Of a stretch of DNA of 14,770 nucleotides, positions 5,946 to 12,581 are shown in pieces. The DNA lies in contig DMVN01000172.1 of the NCBI GenBank assembly GCA_003476685.1, forward strand, positions 1,523 to 16,292, given 5' to 3'. The notes under the pieces were generated by a model. It did no database searches. It was not told where the DNA came from and saw only the letters and a program-made list of their open reading frames with translations. A program made the translations under genes and the position numbers. Each line of letters opens with the position of its first letter. The stretch's first letter is position 1. This stretch comes from Acidobacteriota bacterium. GTDB lineage: Bacteria > Acidobacteriota > Aminicenantia > Aminicenantales > Saccharicenantaceae.

Positions 5946-8098
5946 ACGGCAAATACGACCGGATAAAAATCATAGAGCAGGCGGAGAGGTTTGTCCGGGC
6001 CGGTAAAATCCGGGAAGCCATAATCGAATACGAAAAACTGCTGGAGGAAGACCCGGCTGACGTCAGCATCAACAACATCGTCGGTGACCTTTATGTCCGT
6101 CTGGGCCAGACCGAAAGAGCTATCCGGGCTTTTGAGAAGGTAGCCGCCGAGTATGAAAAGAAAACCCAGTTTTCTCAGGCTCTGGCCATCCTGAAAAAAA
6201 TCTGCCGGCTGAACCCCGATAACCCCACCTATTTCATTAGGCTGGCTGACCTCTACACCCGCCAGGGCTTTGCGGCCGAGGCCAAGAAGGAATATCTGCG
6301 GGTGGCCGAAATATACCTGAGGGCCAAGCGAGTGGAAGAGGCTATCGAGTTGTATGAAAAGGTGGTCAGACTGGACCGTGATGACCTCAACCTCAGGATG
6401 CAGCTGGCCGCTCTCTACAAACTTGACGGGCAGCCGGAAAGGGCGGTGAATGAGCTGCTGGAAGCGGCCGAGCTGAAGCTCAACGACAAACGGCTGGATG
6501 AGGCTCACAAGATGCTGGTGGAAGCCAGGAAGCTGAACCCTGATAATCCCCGGGCCAGCCTGAAGCTGGCTCAGGTCTTAAGGCTCAAGGGCCAGGCCGA
6601 CGAAGCCATGGAACTGGCCCGGGCTGCCCTGGAGAAAAATCCACATGACCTGGAAGGCCTGACTTTTCTCGGCAACGTTTACTTCGAAGAAGGCAAGTTC
6701 GAGGCGGCCAAAGAAGTTTTTTTTGAAATTCTGAATTACTACCCCCTCAACGTTAATGCCCGCTATAAGCTGGGAAGGATTAACCTGGGCGAGGGGGATG
6801 TGGATAAAGCCTTTGAATATTTTGAACCTCTGATCGACAGTTACCTGAAGAAGAAAAAGGAGGATAAAGCCATAGGCCTCCTTGGCCTGATCCTGACGGT
6901 GCGCAAAGACCACCTGCCTTCGATGGAGAAAATGGCTGCCATCTTCCGGGAGGCCAAGGACCTGCGGCGCCTGGAACAGGTCGACCGGGCCATCCTGGCC
7001 GAGTTCAACAGAATAGGGGAAAAGGCCAGGATGCTTTCTTATTACAGTGAACTCTTAAAGCTCAAGCCCGGAGATGAGAAACTGGCCAGGGAATACCGGG
7101 AACTGAAAAAAGAACTGTTGCTGACCGACGAAGAAGAAACCACACAGGACACCTGGGTTCCCTCCCGGGAGCAGGAAGAGGAAATCCAGGCCGGCCTGGC
7201 CCAGGCCGATGTCTACATCCAGGAAGGCCTGACTCGCCTGGCTCGCCGGGTGATCGAAGGTCTGGCGATGAAATATCCCGGCGACCCGCTGATCAAGCAG
7301 AAGCTGAATTACATCGAGAACCTGAAAACTCAGTTGAGCGAATCCGAGTTGATAAAAAAAGTGGAGAAAGCCACGGTGATCGAAACCCAGGTTCTGCGCC
7401 CGGCCAAGGGCCGGCCTCAGGATAAGGAAGCCAGAAAGTCTGAGCTGCAGTTTGAGGCAGAGGTCCTGGGGGAAGAAAAAGTCAACCCGCTGGACATTTT
7501 CCGGGATACCGGAATCGTGCCGATCATCAGCTCTGATGGGCGGGAAAAGAAGTATTATGACCTCTATGAAAATGTCCGGGCCGAGCTGGCCATAATCTCG
7601 GCCATCTATCTGCGTCAGAAAAAAGGAGTCACCACTCAGTTTGAAAAAGAACTGGGCAGCATCGTCAGCGATTTCAAGAAAGGCATCCGAGATAAGATTC
7701 CGGAAGAAGACCACCAGATTCACATGCAGCTGGGGCTGGCTTTCATGGAACAGGGCCTGCTGGACGAAGCCATAGAAGAATTCAACCTGGCTTCCAGGGA
7801 TAAGACCCTGCTCCTGGAGTGCCTGAACCTGATCAGCAACTGCCACCGCTTAAAGGGCAACATGGAAGAGGCCGAACGCTGGCTGAACCGGGCCATCAAG
7901 CTGGTAGCTCCGGGAACCGACCAGTATTTTGCCCTGATGTATGACCTGGGATTAATCCTCGAACAGGCTGGAGACCTGGAGCGGGCGCTGTCGGTTTACC
8001 GCGAGATTCAATCCTGGAACCCGACTTATCGAGGCATCAGCGACAAAATCGAAAAGCTGGCCAACATGGGTGGCACTCCCAGCAATCCCCTCAATTGA
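5942..8098 (+). CDS. large TPR-repeat protein
   Basis: A 718-residue, charge-rich, apparently cytoplasmic scaffold protein with no signal peptide or membrane segment. Tandem tetratricopeptide repeats fill residues 8-385, for example GKIREAIIEYEKLLEEDPAD (21-40), GQTERAIRAFEKV and RVEEAIELYEKVVRLDRDD. A linker rich in Glu and Gln (residues 390-520) includes DEEETTQDTW. A second block from about 540 ends in further repeats, such as GLLDEAIEEFNLAS, GNMEEAERWLNRAI and GDLERALSVYREIQSWNP. TPR arrays mediate protein-protein binding; no enzymatic motif is visible. The ATG overlaps the rnhB stop by 4 bp and lacks a strong ribosome site, so it is probably translated by coupling. The partner and pathway cannot be inferred from sequence. 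Similar large TPR proteins occur in motility and envelope systems of deltaproteobacterial and acidobacterial genomes, which is only suggestive. Confidence 0.93.
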   Translation: MNGKYDRIKIIEQAERFVRAGKIREAIIEYEKLLEEDPADVSINNIVGDLYVRLGQTERAIRAFEKVAAEYEKKTQFSQALAILKKICRLNPDNPTYFIRLADLYTRQGFAAEAKKEYLRVAEIYLRAKRVEEAIELYEKVVRLDRDDLNLRMQLAALYKLDGQPERAVNELLEAAELKLNDKRLDEAHKMLVEARKLNPDNPRASLKLAQVLRLKGQADEAMELARAALEKNPHDLEGLTFLGNVYFEEGKFEAAKEVFFEILNYYPLNVNARYKLGRINLGEGDVDKAFEYFEPLIDSYLKKKKEDKAIGLLGLILTVRKDHLPSMEKMAAIFREAKDLRRLEQVDRAILAEFNRIGEKARMLSYYSELLKLKPGDEKLAREYRELKKELLLTDEEETTQDTWVPSREQEEEIQAGLAQADVYIQEGLTRLARRVIEGLAMKYPGDPLIKQKLNYIENLKTQLSESELIKKVEKATVIETQVLRPAKGRPQDKEARKSELQFEAEVLGEEKVNPLDIFRDTGIVPIISSDGREKKYYDLYENVRAELAIISAIYLRQKKGVTTQFEKELGSIVSDFKKGIRDKIPEEDHQIHMQLGLAFMEQGLLDEAIEEFNLASRDKTLLLECLNLISNCHRLKGNMEEAERWLNRAIKLVAPGTDQYFALMYDLGLILEQAGDLERALSVYREIQSWNPTYRGISDKIEKLANMGGTPSNPLN

Positions 8099-8288
8099 CT
8101 AGATGTCGTCTGATTTAAAAGTTTGGATTTAAAGTCGCAGGTCTCGAGCCGCAAATAAGTAAAAAATTTAACCCGTCAGAAATCCCCATTAAAGATTCTT
8201 TTAAGTGGTAGTCCTGAAGCTTAAACGAGCCAAAGGATTATTAGAAGATGGTGGGCTGATGTTCTTAAATACCAAGCTAACTTTTTGA

Positions 8289-8327
8289 CCTGGCCCGGCC
8301 AGGGGTAAAGCCCGGCTCGGCCTTTAC
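8289..8327. terminator. tandem hairpins between convergent genes, possible termination zone
   Basis: Two adjacent hairpins sit in the 279-bp gap between the convergent TPR and porin genes. The first is CCTGGC-CCG-GCCAGG (8289-8303). The second, one base further, pairs GTAAAG (8305-8310) with CTTTAC (8322-8327), then a C-C mismatch, then CCG with CGG around a 3-base loop. Neither has a clean T-run on either strand, so they are not textbook intrinsic terminators. Position between convergent genes is the main reason for the call. Bases 8099-8288 show nothing recognisable: no ORF with a ribosome site and no tRNA or riboswitch pattern. Confidence 0.35.
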
Positions 8328-8337
8328 AAAATTGGCT

Positions 8338-8346
8338 TGATATAAT
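8338..8346 (+). promoter_or_regulatory. extended -10 promoter-like sequence facing the porin gene 3' end
   Basis: TGATATAAT matches the extended -10 consensus TGnTATAAT exactly. No -35 is present at the right distance, though extended -10 promoters can work without one. Transcription would run antisense into the 3' end of the minus-strand porin gene. The surrounding TATAATTAATTAT is AT-rich, so chance is a real possibility. Confidence 0.25.
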
Positions 8347-8377
8347 TAATTATCTTCCGTTTGACGCCTGTAATAAC

Positions 8378-9550
8378 TCAATAGGCGGTAATCAGCCCCA
8401 GCCCCAGCCGGAAGTGTTTTGGCAGATCACTCTTAAAGACGTAGGTGCCTTCAGCAACTACACGCATGTTTCTTCTCAGCAGATAACCATAGTGCAGGCC
8501 AGCTGAAGCATATTTCAGATCCGGTTGCTCTGAATCTACCCAGTTAAAGATAGCGGCTGTGTACCAGCGAGAATCATCAGCTTTGGGCATATAAATCAGC
8601 TCGGCAAACCCACCTCTGGTTTGCACTTTTTCTGGAGACAGGACCCAGAAAAACGGGTTGTCATCTCTTCTTTCCACGTACTGAACATTGAGCTCCAGCT
8701 TGGGGCTGCCCCAGGTAAAATCAGCTCCCAGCATCCACAGGGTGTTGATGGCTTCTGCCTGCTTTTCTTTGCCGGTGTAGCCAAAAGCACCAACTCTTAA
8801 GTTTTTAAGAACATCCTGAGAGATTCGAAGCATGAAGTTCTTATACTTATCGGTGTCAAAAGAGCCGACTTCATCGGCCGGCAGCAGACCCAGTCCGTTT
8901 ACCACTTCAAACGTCAGGTCGGTACCAGTGGGCAGGCCGTAAGTGAGCATTATCCCCCGGTCATAGGTCAGGTTGGCTCGAGCCTGTCCGACCCGGACTT
9001 TATAAATTCGGTAATCCTCATAGGTTAATCGCACTTCTCTCTTAAAAAGAGGGTCTGAAACCTGGAACTGACCCAGGTAAACATCAATATCGGTCTTAAA
9101 CAAATCATTCAGCATAATGAAAGCATCTTCCAGGCCAGCCACTTCGCCCCTTTCACTGAAAAAGAAATAGAGGTAGTAGGCGATATTCTTGGTCAGCTCA
9201 CCACCAGATAGGAGCTTGATCACAAACGGGCTGGAGAAATCCAGTCCTTTGCTGCCAGCGTTGTTGAAGTTGAGAAAGCCGTCAAAACGTATGGCTATGG
9301 GTATCTCTCTTAAAAGCGAAAGAAGTCCGTCTCCGGTGTCAATGTTATAACGCGGCGTTTCTTTATCTTTAATCACAAAGCCATTGCTGGCGAATTCATC
9401 GCCATAAGCTTTTAGCTTGGGGAAGGGAGTATGACAGACTTTGCAGCTCAGACTGTACTTGCGGGCAAAAGCCGGAATAGCCAGGGCTTCAGAGGTCAGG
9501 AAAGCCAGCAAGAATAAAGATAGAATGATAACTTGATATTTTCTTCCCAT
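8378..9550 (-). CDS. outer-membrane beta-barrel protein with N-terminal heme c motif
   Basis: A 390-residue exported protein. Residues 1-24 form a signal peptide (basic start, Leu-rich core, cleavage after ALA). The mature N-terminus reads IPAFARKYSLSCKVCHTPFP, containing one CxxCH heme c site (Cys36, Cys39, His40), followed by LKAYGDEFASNGF. From about residue 75 the protein is rich in alternating hydrophobic and aromatic strands with short turns, and ends in HFRLGLGLITAY, as expected of a porin-like barrel. Proteins combining IPAFARKY..C..CH with a barrel recur near multiheme cytochromes in diverse diderm bacteria. The start is ATG 9550 rather than the upstream GTG 9556, because GGAGG (9560-9556) is spaced 5 bases from the ATG and overlaps the GTG. 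It lies 34 bp downstream of the pentaheme cytochrome gene, probably one operon. A heme at the mouth of the barrel relaying electrons is inference. Confidence 0.85.
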   Translation of the reverse strand: MGRKYQVIILSLFLLAFLTSEALAIPAFARKYSLSCKVCHTPFPKLKAYGDEFASNGFVIKDKETPRYNIDTGDGLLSLLREIPIAIRFDGFLNFNNAGSKGLDFSSPFVIKLLSGGELTKNIAYYLYFFFSERGEVAGLEDAFIMLNDLFKTDIDVYLGQFQVSDPLFKREVRLTYEDYRIYKVRVGQARANLTYDRGIMLTYGLPTGTDLTFEVVNGLGLLPADEVGSFDTDKYKNFMLRISQDVLKNLRVGAFGYTGKEKQAEAINTLWMLGADFTWGSPKLELNVQYVERRDDNPFFWVLSPEKVQTRGGFAELIYMPKADDSRWYTAAIFNWVDSEQPDLKYASAGLHYGYLLRRNMRVVAEGTYVFKSDLPKHFRLGLGLITAY

Positions 9551-9555
9551 CGCCA

Positions 9556-9560
9556 CCTCC
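9556..9560 (-). promoter_or_regulatory. ribosome binding site fixing the porin start
   Basis: GGAGG on the minus strand, 5 bases before ATG 9550. It physically overlaps the alternative in-frame GTG at 9556, which rules that codon out. Confidence 0.8.
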
Positions 9561-9584
9561 AGTCAGCTTTATTTATGGAATAAT

Positions 9585-10955
9585 TCAGTCAACTATCTTG
9601 ATAGTTGTTGAATGCCGGTTAACTTCAATGATTTCTGATTCTTCTGGTGGCACACCCAGGAAATCAGCCACCGGCTTGACCAGTTTCTGGTAGTTCAGCA
9701 CAGCCGTGACCGTCAGCGGTCCAGGTGGTAAGTTATCAGGTAGCTGGAAAGTGCAGGTTTCTATCTTCGTTTCCCTCGGGCCTATACGATAATCAACGCC
9801 AAGAGACTTGGTATTCCACTGCTGAATGGTCATCCGGCCTTGGGGGTCTAAGTATGCCATACGGAAGATGCGGTCACCAACTGGCACGCCGTCGCGCTGC
9901 ACCCCCTTAAAATTGGGGTCACCTAGGGCAATGCCCATATCCTGATAGGCCAGAGTATCGGCAGCAATAGTGTATTCTTCACCCTCAAAACCCTTCCTGT
10001 CCACTGGCAGGTGATAGACCTGACCTTTAGCGTCCACAGCTTCTACGTGCATCCAGACAATGCGATCTTCAACAGACCCTGTTGGGAACTTGTGGCCTGT
10101 TTTCTGGTTAAAAAGCACTACAGTAAACCTGACTTTGTCGCCAGGAACAGCTTCATTGATATCCGGATGGATGCGAAGTTCAATGGTTCCTTTAACCTTG
10201 CCCGGGTCATGAGCTCCGTGGAAAAGATGCTGCCGGACGTCGGGGTAAGTCTTGCCCATGGAGGCGCTTTTCCCGGGGGCGTAGGTCATATGGCAATCAT
10301 GGCAACGGACACCTTCCCTGGCATAAGGGCCTTCCTTCCACTCTAAGTGAGTTGATTTAACCCAGACATCGTAAGGACTCTTTTCGTTATGGCAGGTGCC
10401 GCAGAATTCTGCTGTTCTTAAAAATTCTGATTTAATGGTGTTATGTTCTGGAGAAACGGTTCCGCCTCTGGGACCATATTTGAGCTTTCCCGGTTCTGAT
10501 ATCCAGTTATAATTGTAGGGCACATTCCCGGCAAAACCCGTGACCGTATGACAGACTTCGCATGACACTGATTCATTGGCCCGGCTGCCCTTAGCTGGAA
10601 GGGGTGGCGGGACATCGCCGGCCAGGAAGGCAATCGGCGTATGACAGCCGTTGCAGCCAGCTTTTACTCCGGCTACCACCGGGTCTTTTTCGGCATGAGG
10701 GACAGCCAGCTTGAAGTATTCAATCTCATCCCAGTGGTGGGTATAAGCCTGGGACATCATGGCCTGTTTCCATTGCTGGTAGATGTCGTTGTGACACTGG
10801 AGGCCGCAGAATTTTGGAGTCTGATAATCGCTGTATTTTCTGGTGCCCAGGGCTTCATCTCCGGCTTTTTGCAGGCTGCCAGATGTGACCAGCCCCAGGA
10901 AAAAAACGAGAACCAGAGGAAATACAATTCCCAACCCGCTACTGGAACCTTTCAT
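9585..10955 (-). CDS. exported pentaheme cytochrome c
   Basis: A 456-residue exported protein. The N-terminus MKGSSSGLGIVFPLVLVFFL and following residues form a signal peptide or membrane anchor (about residues 8-27). Four canonical heme c sites occur: CNGCH (101-105), CEVCH (132-136), CGTCH (185-189) and CHDCH (218-222). A fifth, CGLQCH (50-55), has three residues between the cysteines. Its position matches the first heme of cytochrome c554-like multihemes, so a heme is likely there too. Residues 250-456 form a strand-rich domain with TGHKFPTG (286-293), a motif recurring in this multiheme group. The protein probably shuttles electrons in the periplasm. The second of two adjacent ATGs (10955) is chosen, 6 bases after AGGAGG; the first (10958) is too close. 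An in-frame ATG at 11024 would add a hydrophobic stretch with no ribosome site. The heme-tagged porin gene follows after 34 bp. Confidence 0.9.
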   Translation of the reverse strand: MKGSSSGLGIVFPLVLVFFLGLVTSGSLQKAGDEALGTRKYSDYQTPKFCGLQCHNDIYQQWKQAMMSQAYTHHWDEIEYFKLAVPHAEKDPVVAGVKAGCNGCHTPIAFLAGDVPPPLPAKGSRANESVSCEVCHTVTGFAGNVPYNYNWISEPGKLKYGPRGGTVSPEHNTIKSEFLRTAEFCGTCHNEKSPYDVWVKSTHLEWKEGPYAREGVRCHDCHMTYAPGKSASMGKTYPDVRQHLFHGAHDPGKVKGTIELRIHPDINEAVPGDKVRFTVVLFNQKTGHKFPTGSVEDRIVWMHVEAVDAKGQVYHLPVDRKGFEGEEYTIAADTLAYQDMGIALGDPNFKGVQRDGVPVGDRIFRMAYLDPQGRMTIQQWNTKSLGVDYRIGPRETKIETCTFQLPDNLPPGPLTVTAVLNYQKLVKPVADFLGVPPEESEIIEVNRHSTTIKIVD

Positions 10956-10960
10956 CATAT

Positions 10961-10967
10961 CCCTCCT
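10961..10967 (-). promoter_or_regulatory. ribosome binding site fixing the cytochrome start
   Basis: AGGAGGG on the minus strand. The AGGAGG core is 6 bases from ATG 10955 and 3 bases from ATG 10958, favouring 10955. Confidence 0.8.
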
Positions 10968-11241
10968 GTAATCTATGATTACCACAAATAAGAAAGACAG
11001 GCAACAGGATAAAAAATATTTCAACGGCGACTTGAATGGGATGAATTCCCAGTTAATGAATGGAAATTTTTTGTCTTATCATCTAATAGGGCGGGCTTCT
11101 TTCAGGCCTCCTGCCCGAAGTGATTGGAATAAAGCGGGGGCCAGACTTTGAGAAAAATAGGCTTTGATTTCCGGGCCCAGTTGGTTTAAAAAGAGAGAGT
11201 AGTTCGCGAATCCAAAAATATTAAAATTAAAGAGGAAAAAG
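10968..11241. other. divergent control region between cytochrome and oxidoreductase genes
   Basis: About 270 bp with no convincing gene, presumably containing promoters for both directions. No strong -35/-10 pair was identified on either strand. On the plus strand TGAATGG occurs at 11033-11039 and again at 11057-11063. Between them TGGGA (11037-11041) and TCCCA (11047-11051) form an imperfect palindrome around another TGAAT. These could be regulator-binding sites. GAGG at 11231-11234 serves as the ribosome site for the ATG at 11242. Confidence 0.4.
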
Positions 11242-12567
11242 ATGGACACAAACAAAAAAGGAATTTCCAGAAGGGAGTTTTTAAAAACAGCTTCGGTGGC
11301 AGCGGCCGCAGGTCTGGGGTTTCCAGCCATCGTTCCGGCTTCAGCCCTGGGTCGGGACAAAAGACCGGCACCTTCAGACCGCATCGTCATGGCCGGCATC
11401 GGCTTTGGCATGATGGGCATTCCCAACATGGAAGCTTTTCTTAGCAAAGATGAGGTGCAGTGGGTAGCGGTCTGTGATGTGGACAGGAATCATTTAGCCC
11501 GGGCTAAGGATATTGTTGATAAAAAATACGGGAATAAGTCCTGTAAAGCATATACTGATTTTCGTGAGCTTTTTCTGAGAAAGGACTTGGATGCAGTGTC
11601 CATCGCGGTGCCCGACCATTGGCATGCTTTACTGTCCATAAGTGCGGCCCGCGCTAGCTATGACATCTATGGGGAAAAGCCCCTGACGCATGACCTGGCT
11701 GAGGGTAGGGCCCTGGTCAGGGCGGTGGAACGCTACGGCCGGGTGTGGCAGACTGGAAGCTGGCAGCGGTCGGTGGAGAATTTTCACCGGGCGGCTGAGC
11801 TCGTGCGTAACGGCCGTATCGGGAAAGTCCTCCGCATTGAAGTTGGTCTGCCAGAAGGTCATCACGATTTTGCCGGCACCTTTGGCCAGGATAAAATTGA
11901 ACCCCCGCCGCCCGAGATTGATTATGAAATGTGGCTGGGGCCGGCTCCTTACTGGCCGTACTGTAAATCGCGGGTGCACATGAACTGGCGCTGGAACATG
12001 GATTTTGGCGGCGGTCAGCTCCTGGACTGGGTCGGCCACCACGTGGACATCGCTCACTGGGGCATGGGCTGGGACCACACTGGACCGGTAGAGATTGAAG
12101 CTCGCGGCGAGTACCCCAAAGGTGGGGTTTACAACAGCCCGCTGCGCTACTGGGTTGAAGCTAAATATGCGGACGGCACGCCGATGATTGTGGCTGGCGG
12201 CTATCCTCAAATCTGGAGTGGAACGAAGTGGATTGGCGAGAAAGGCTGGATCTGGGTGGACCGCGGCCAGTTTGAAACCGAACCAGCTTCCCTCAAGAAC
12301 GAAGTCATCGGGCCGGAAGAAATCAGGCTCTACCAAAGCCGCGACCATTACCAGAATTTCCTGGATTGCGTCAGGAGCAGAAAAGAAACGATTACCCCGG
12401 CTGAAGTGGCTCATCGCTCAGCCAGCGTCGGGCATCTGGCTATGATTTCTATGACGGTAGGCAGGAAAATAAGATGGGACCCGGCCAATGAGAAAATTGT
12501 AGGTGACCCTGAAGCCGAAAGGCTGCTCAGCCGTTCTTACCGTAAGCCCTGGATTCTTCCGGAATAA
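11242..12567 (+). CDS. Tat-exported Gfo/Idh/MocA family oxidoreductase
   Basis: A 441-residue NAD(P)-dependent oxidoreductase of the glucose-fructose oxidoreductase / inositol dehydrogenase superfamily. The N-terminus carries a twin-arginine signal, SRREFLK (9-15) followed by an Ala-rich core and PASALG, so it is probably folded with cofactor in the cytoplasm and exported. Family features: Rossmann GxGxxG as GFGMMG (54-59), VAVCDVDRNH (75-84), VPDHWHA (123-129), the catalytic-site EKP (145-147), and GGGQLLDWVGHHVD (256-269) with the conserved His-x-x-Asp. Such Tat-borne members are often linked to sugar or polyol chemistry in the periplasm. The substrate cannot be read from the sequence. A GAGG ribosome site lies about 7 bases upstream of the ATG. 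A HEAT-repeat gene follows after 14 bp. It is divergent from the cytochrome operon. Confidence 0.92.
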   Translation: MDTNKKGISRREFLKTASVAAAAGLGFPAIVPASALGRDKRPAPSDRIVMAGIGFGMMGIPNMEAFLSKDEVQWVAVCDVDRNHLARAKDIVDKKYGNKSCKAYTDFRELFLRKDLDAVSIAVPDHWHALLSISAARASYDIYGEKPLTHDLAEGRALVRAVERYGRVWQTGSWQRSVENFHRAAELVRNGRIGKVLRIEVGLPEGHHDFAGTFGQDKIEPPPPEIDYEMWLGPAPYWPYCKSRVHMNWRWNMDFGGGQLLDWVGHHVDIAHWGMGWDHTGPVEIEARGEYPKGGVYNSPLRYWVEAKYADGTPMIVAGGYPQIWSGTKWIGEKGWIWVDRGQFETEPASLKNEVIGPEEIRLYQSRDHYQNFLDCVRSRKETITPAEVAHRSASVGHLAMISMTVGRKIRWDPANEKIVGDPEAERLLSRSYRKPWILPE

Positions 12568-12581
12568 AGGGAGAGATTAAC

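Noticed and set aside
5861..6508. 215-codon minus-strand open frame
   Set aside because: It lies antisense across the rnhB end and TPR start, has no ribosome site, and shows no recognisable motif.
7055..7846. 263-codon minus-strand open frame
   Set aside because: It is antisense to the TPR gene, whose plus-strand frame has clear repeat motifs. The minus-strand translation is Phe/Gln-rich, typical of a shadow of Lys/Glu/Leu-rich coding.
10956..11024. Longer cytochrome form starting at ATG 11024
   Set aside because: No Shine-Dalgarno precedes it, whereas AGGAGG sits at ideal distance from ATG 10955, which gives a normal signal peptide.
11629..12414. 261-codon minus-strand open frame
   Set aside because: It is fully antisense to the Gfo/Idh/MocA gene, which has intact catalytic and cofactor motifs.
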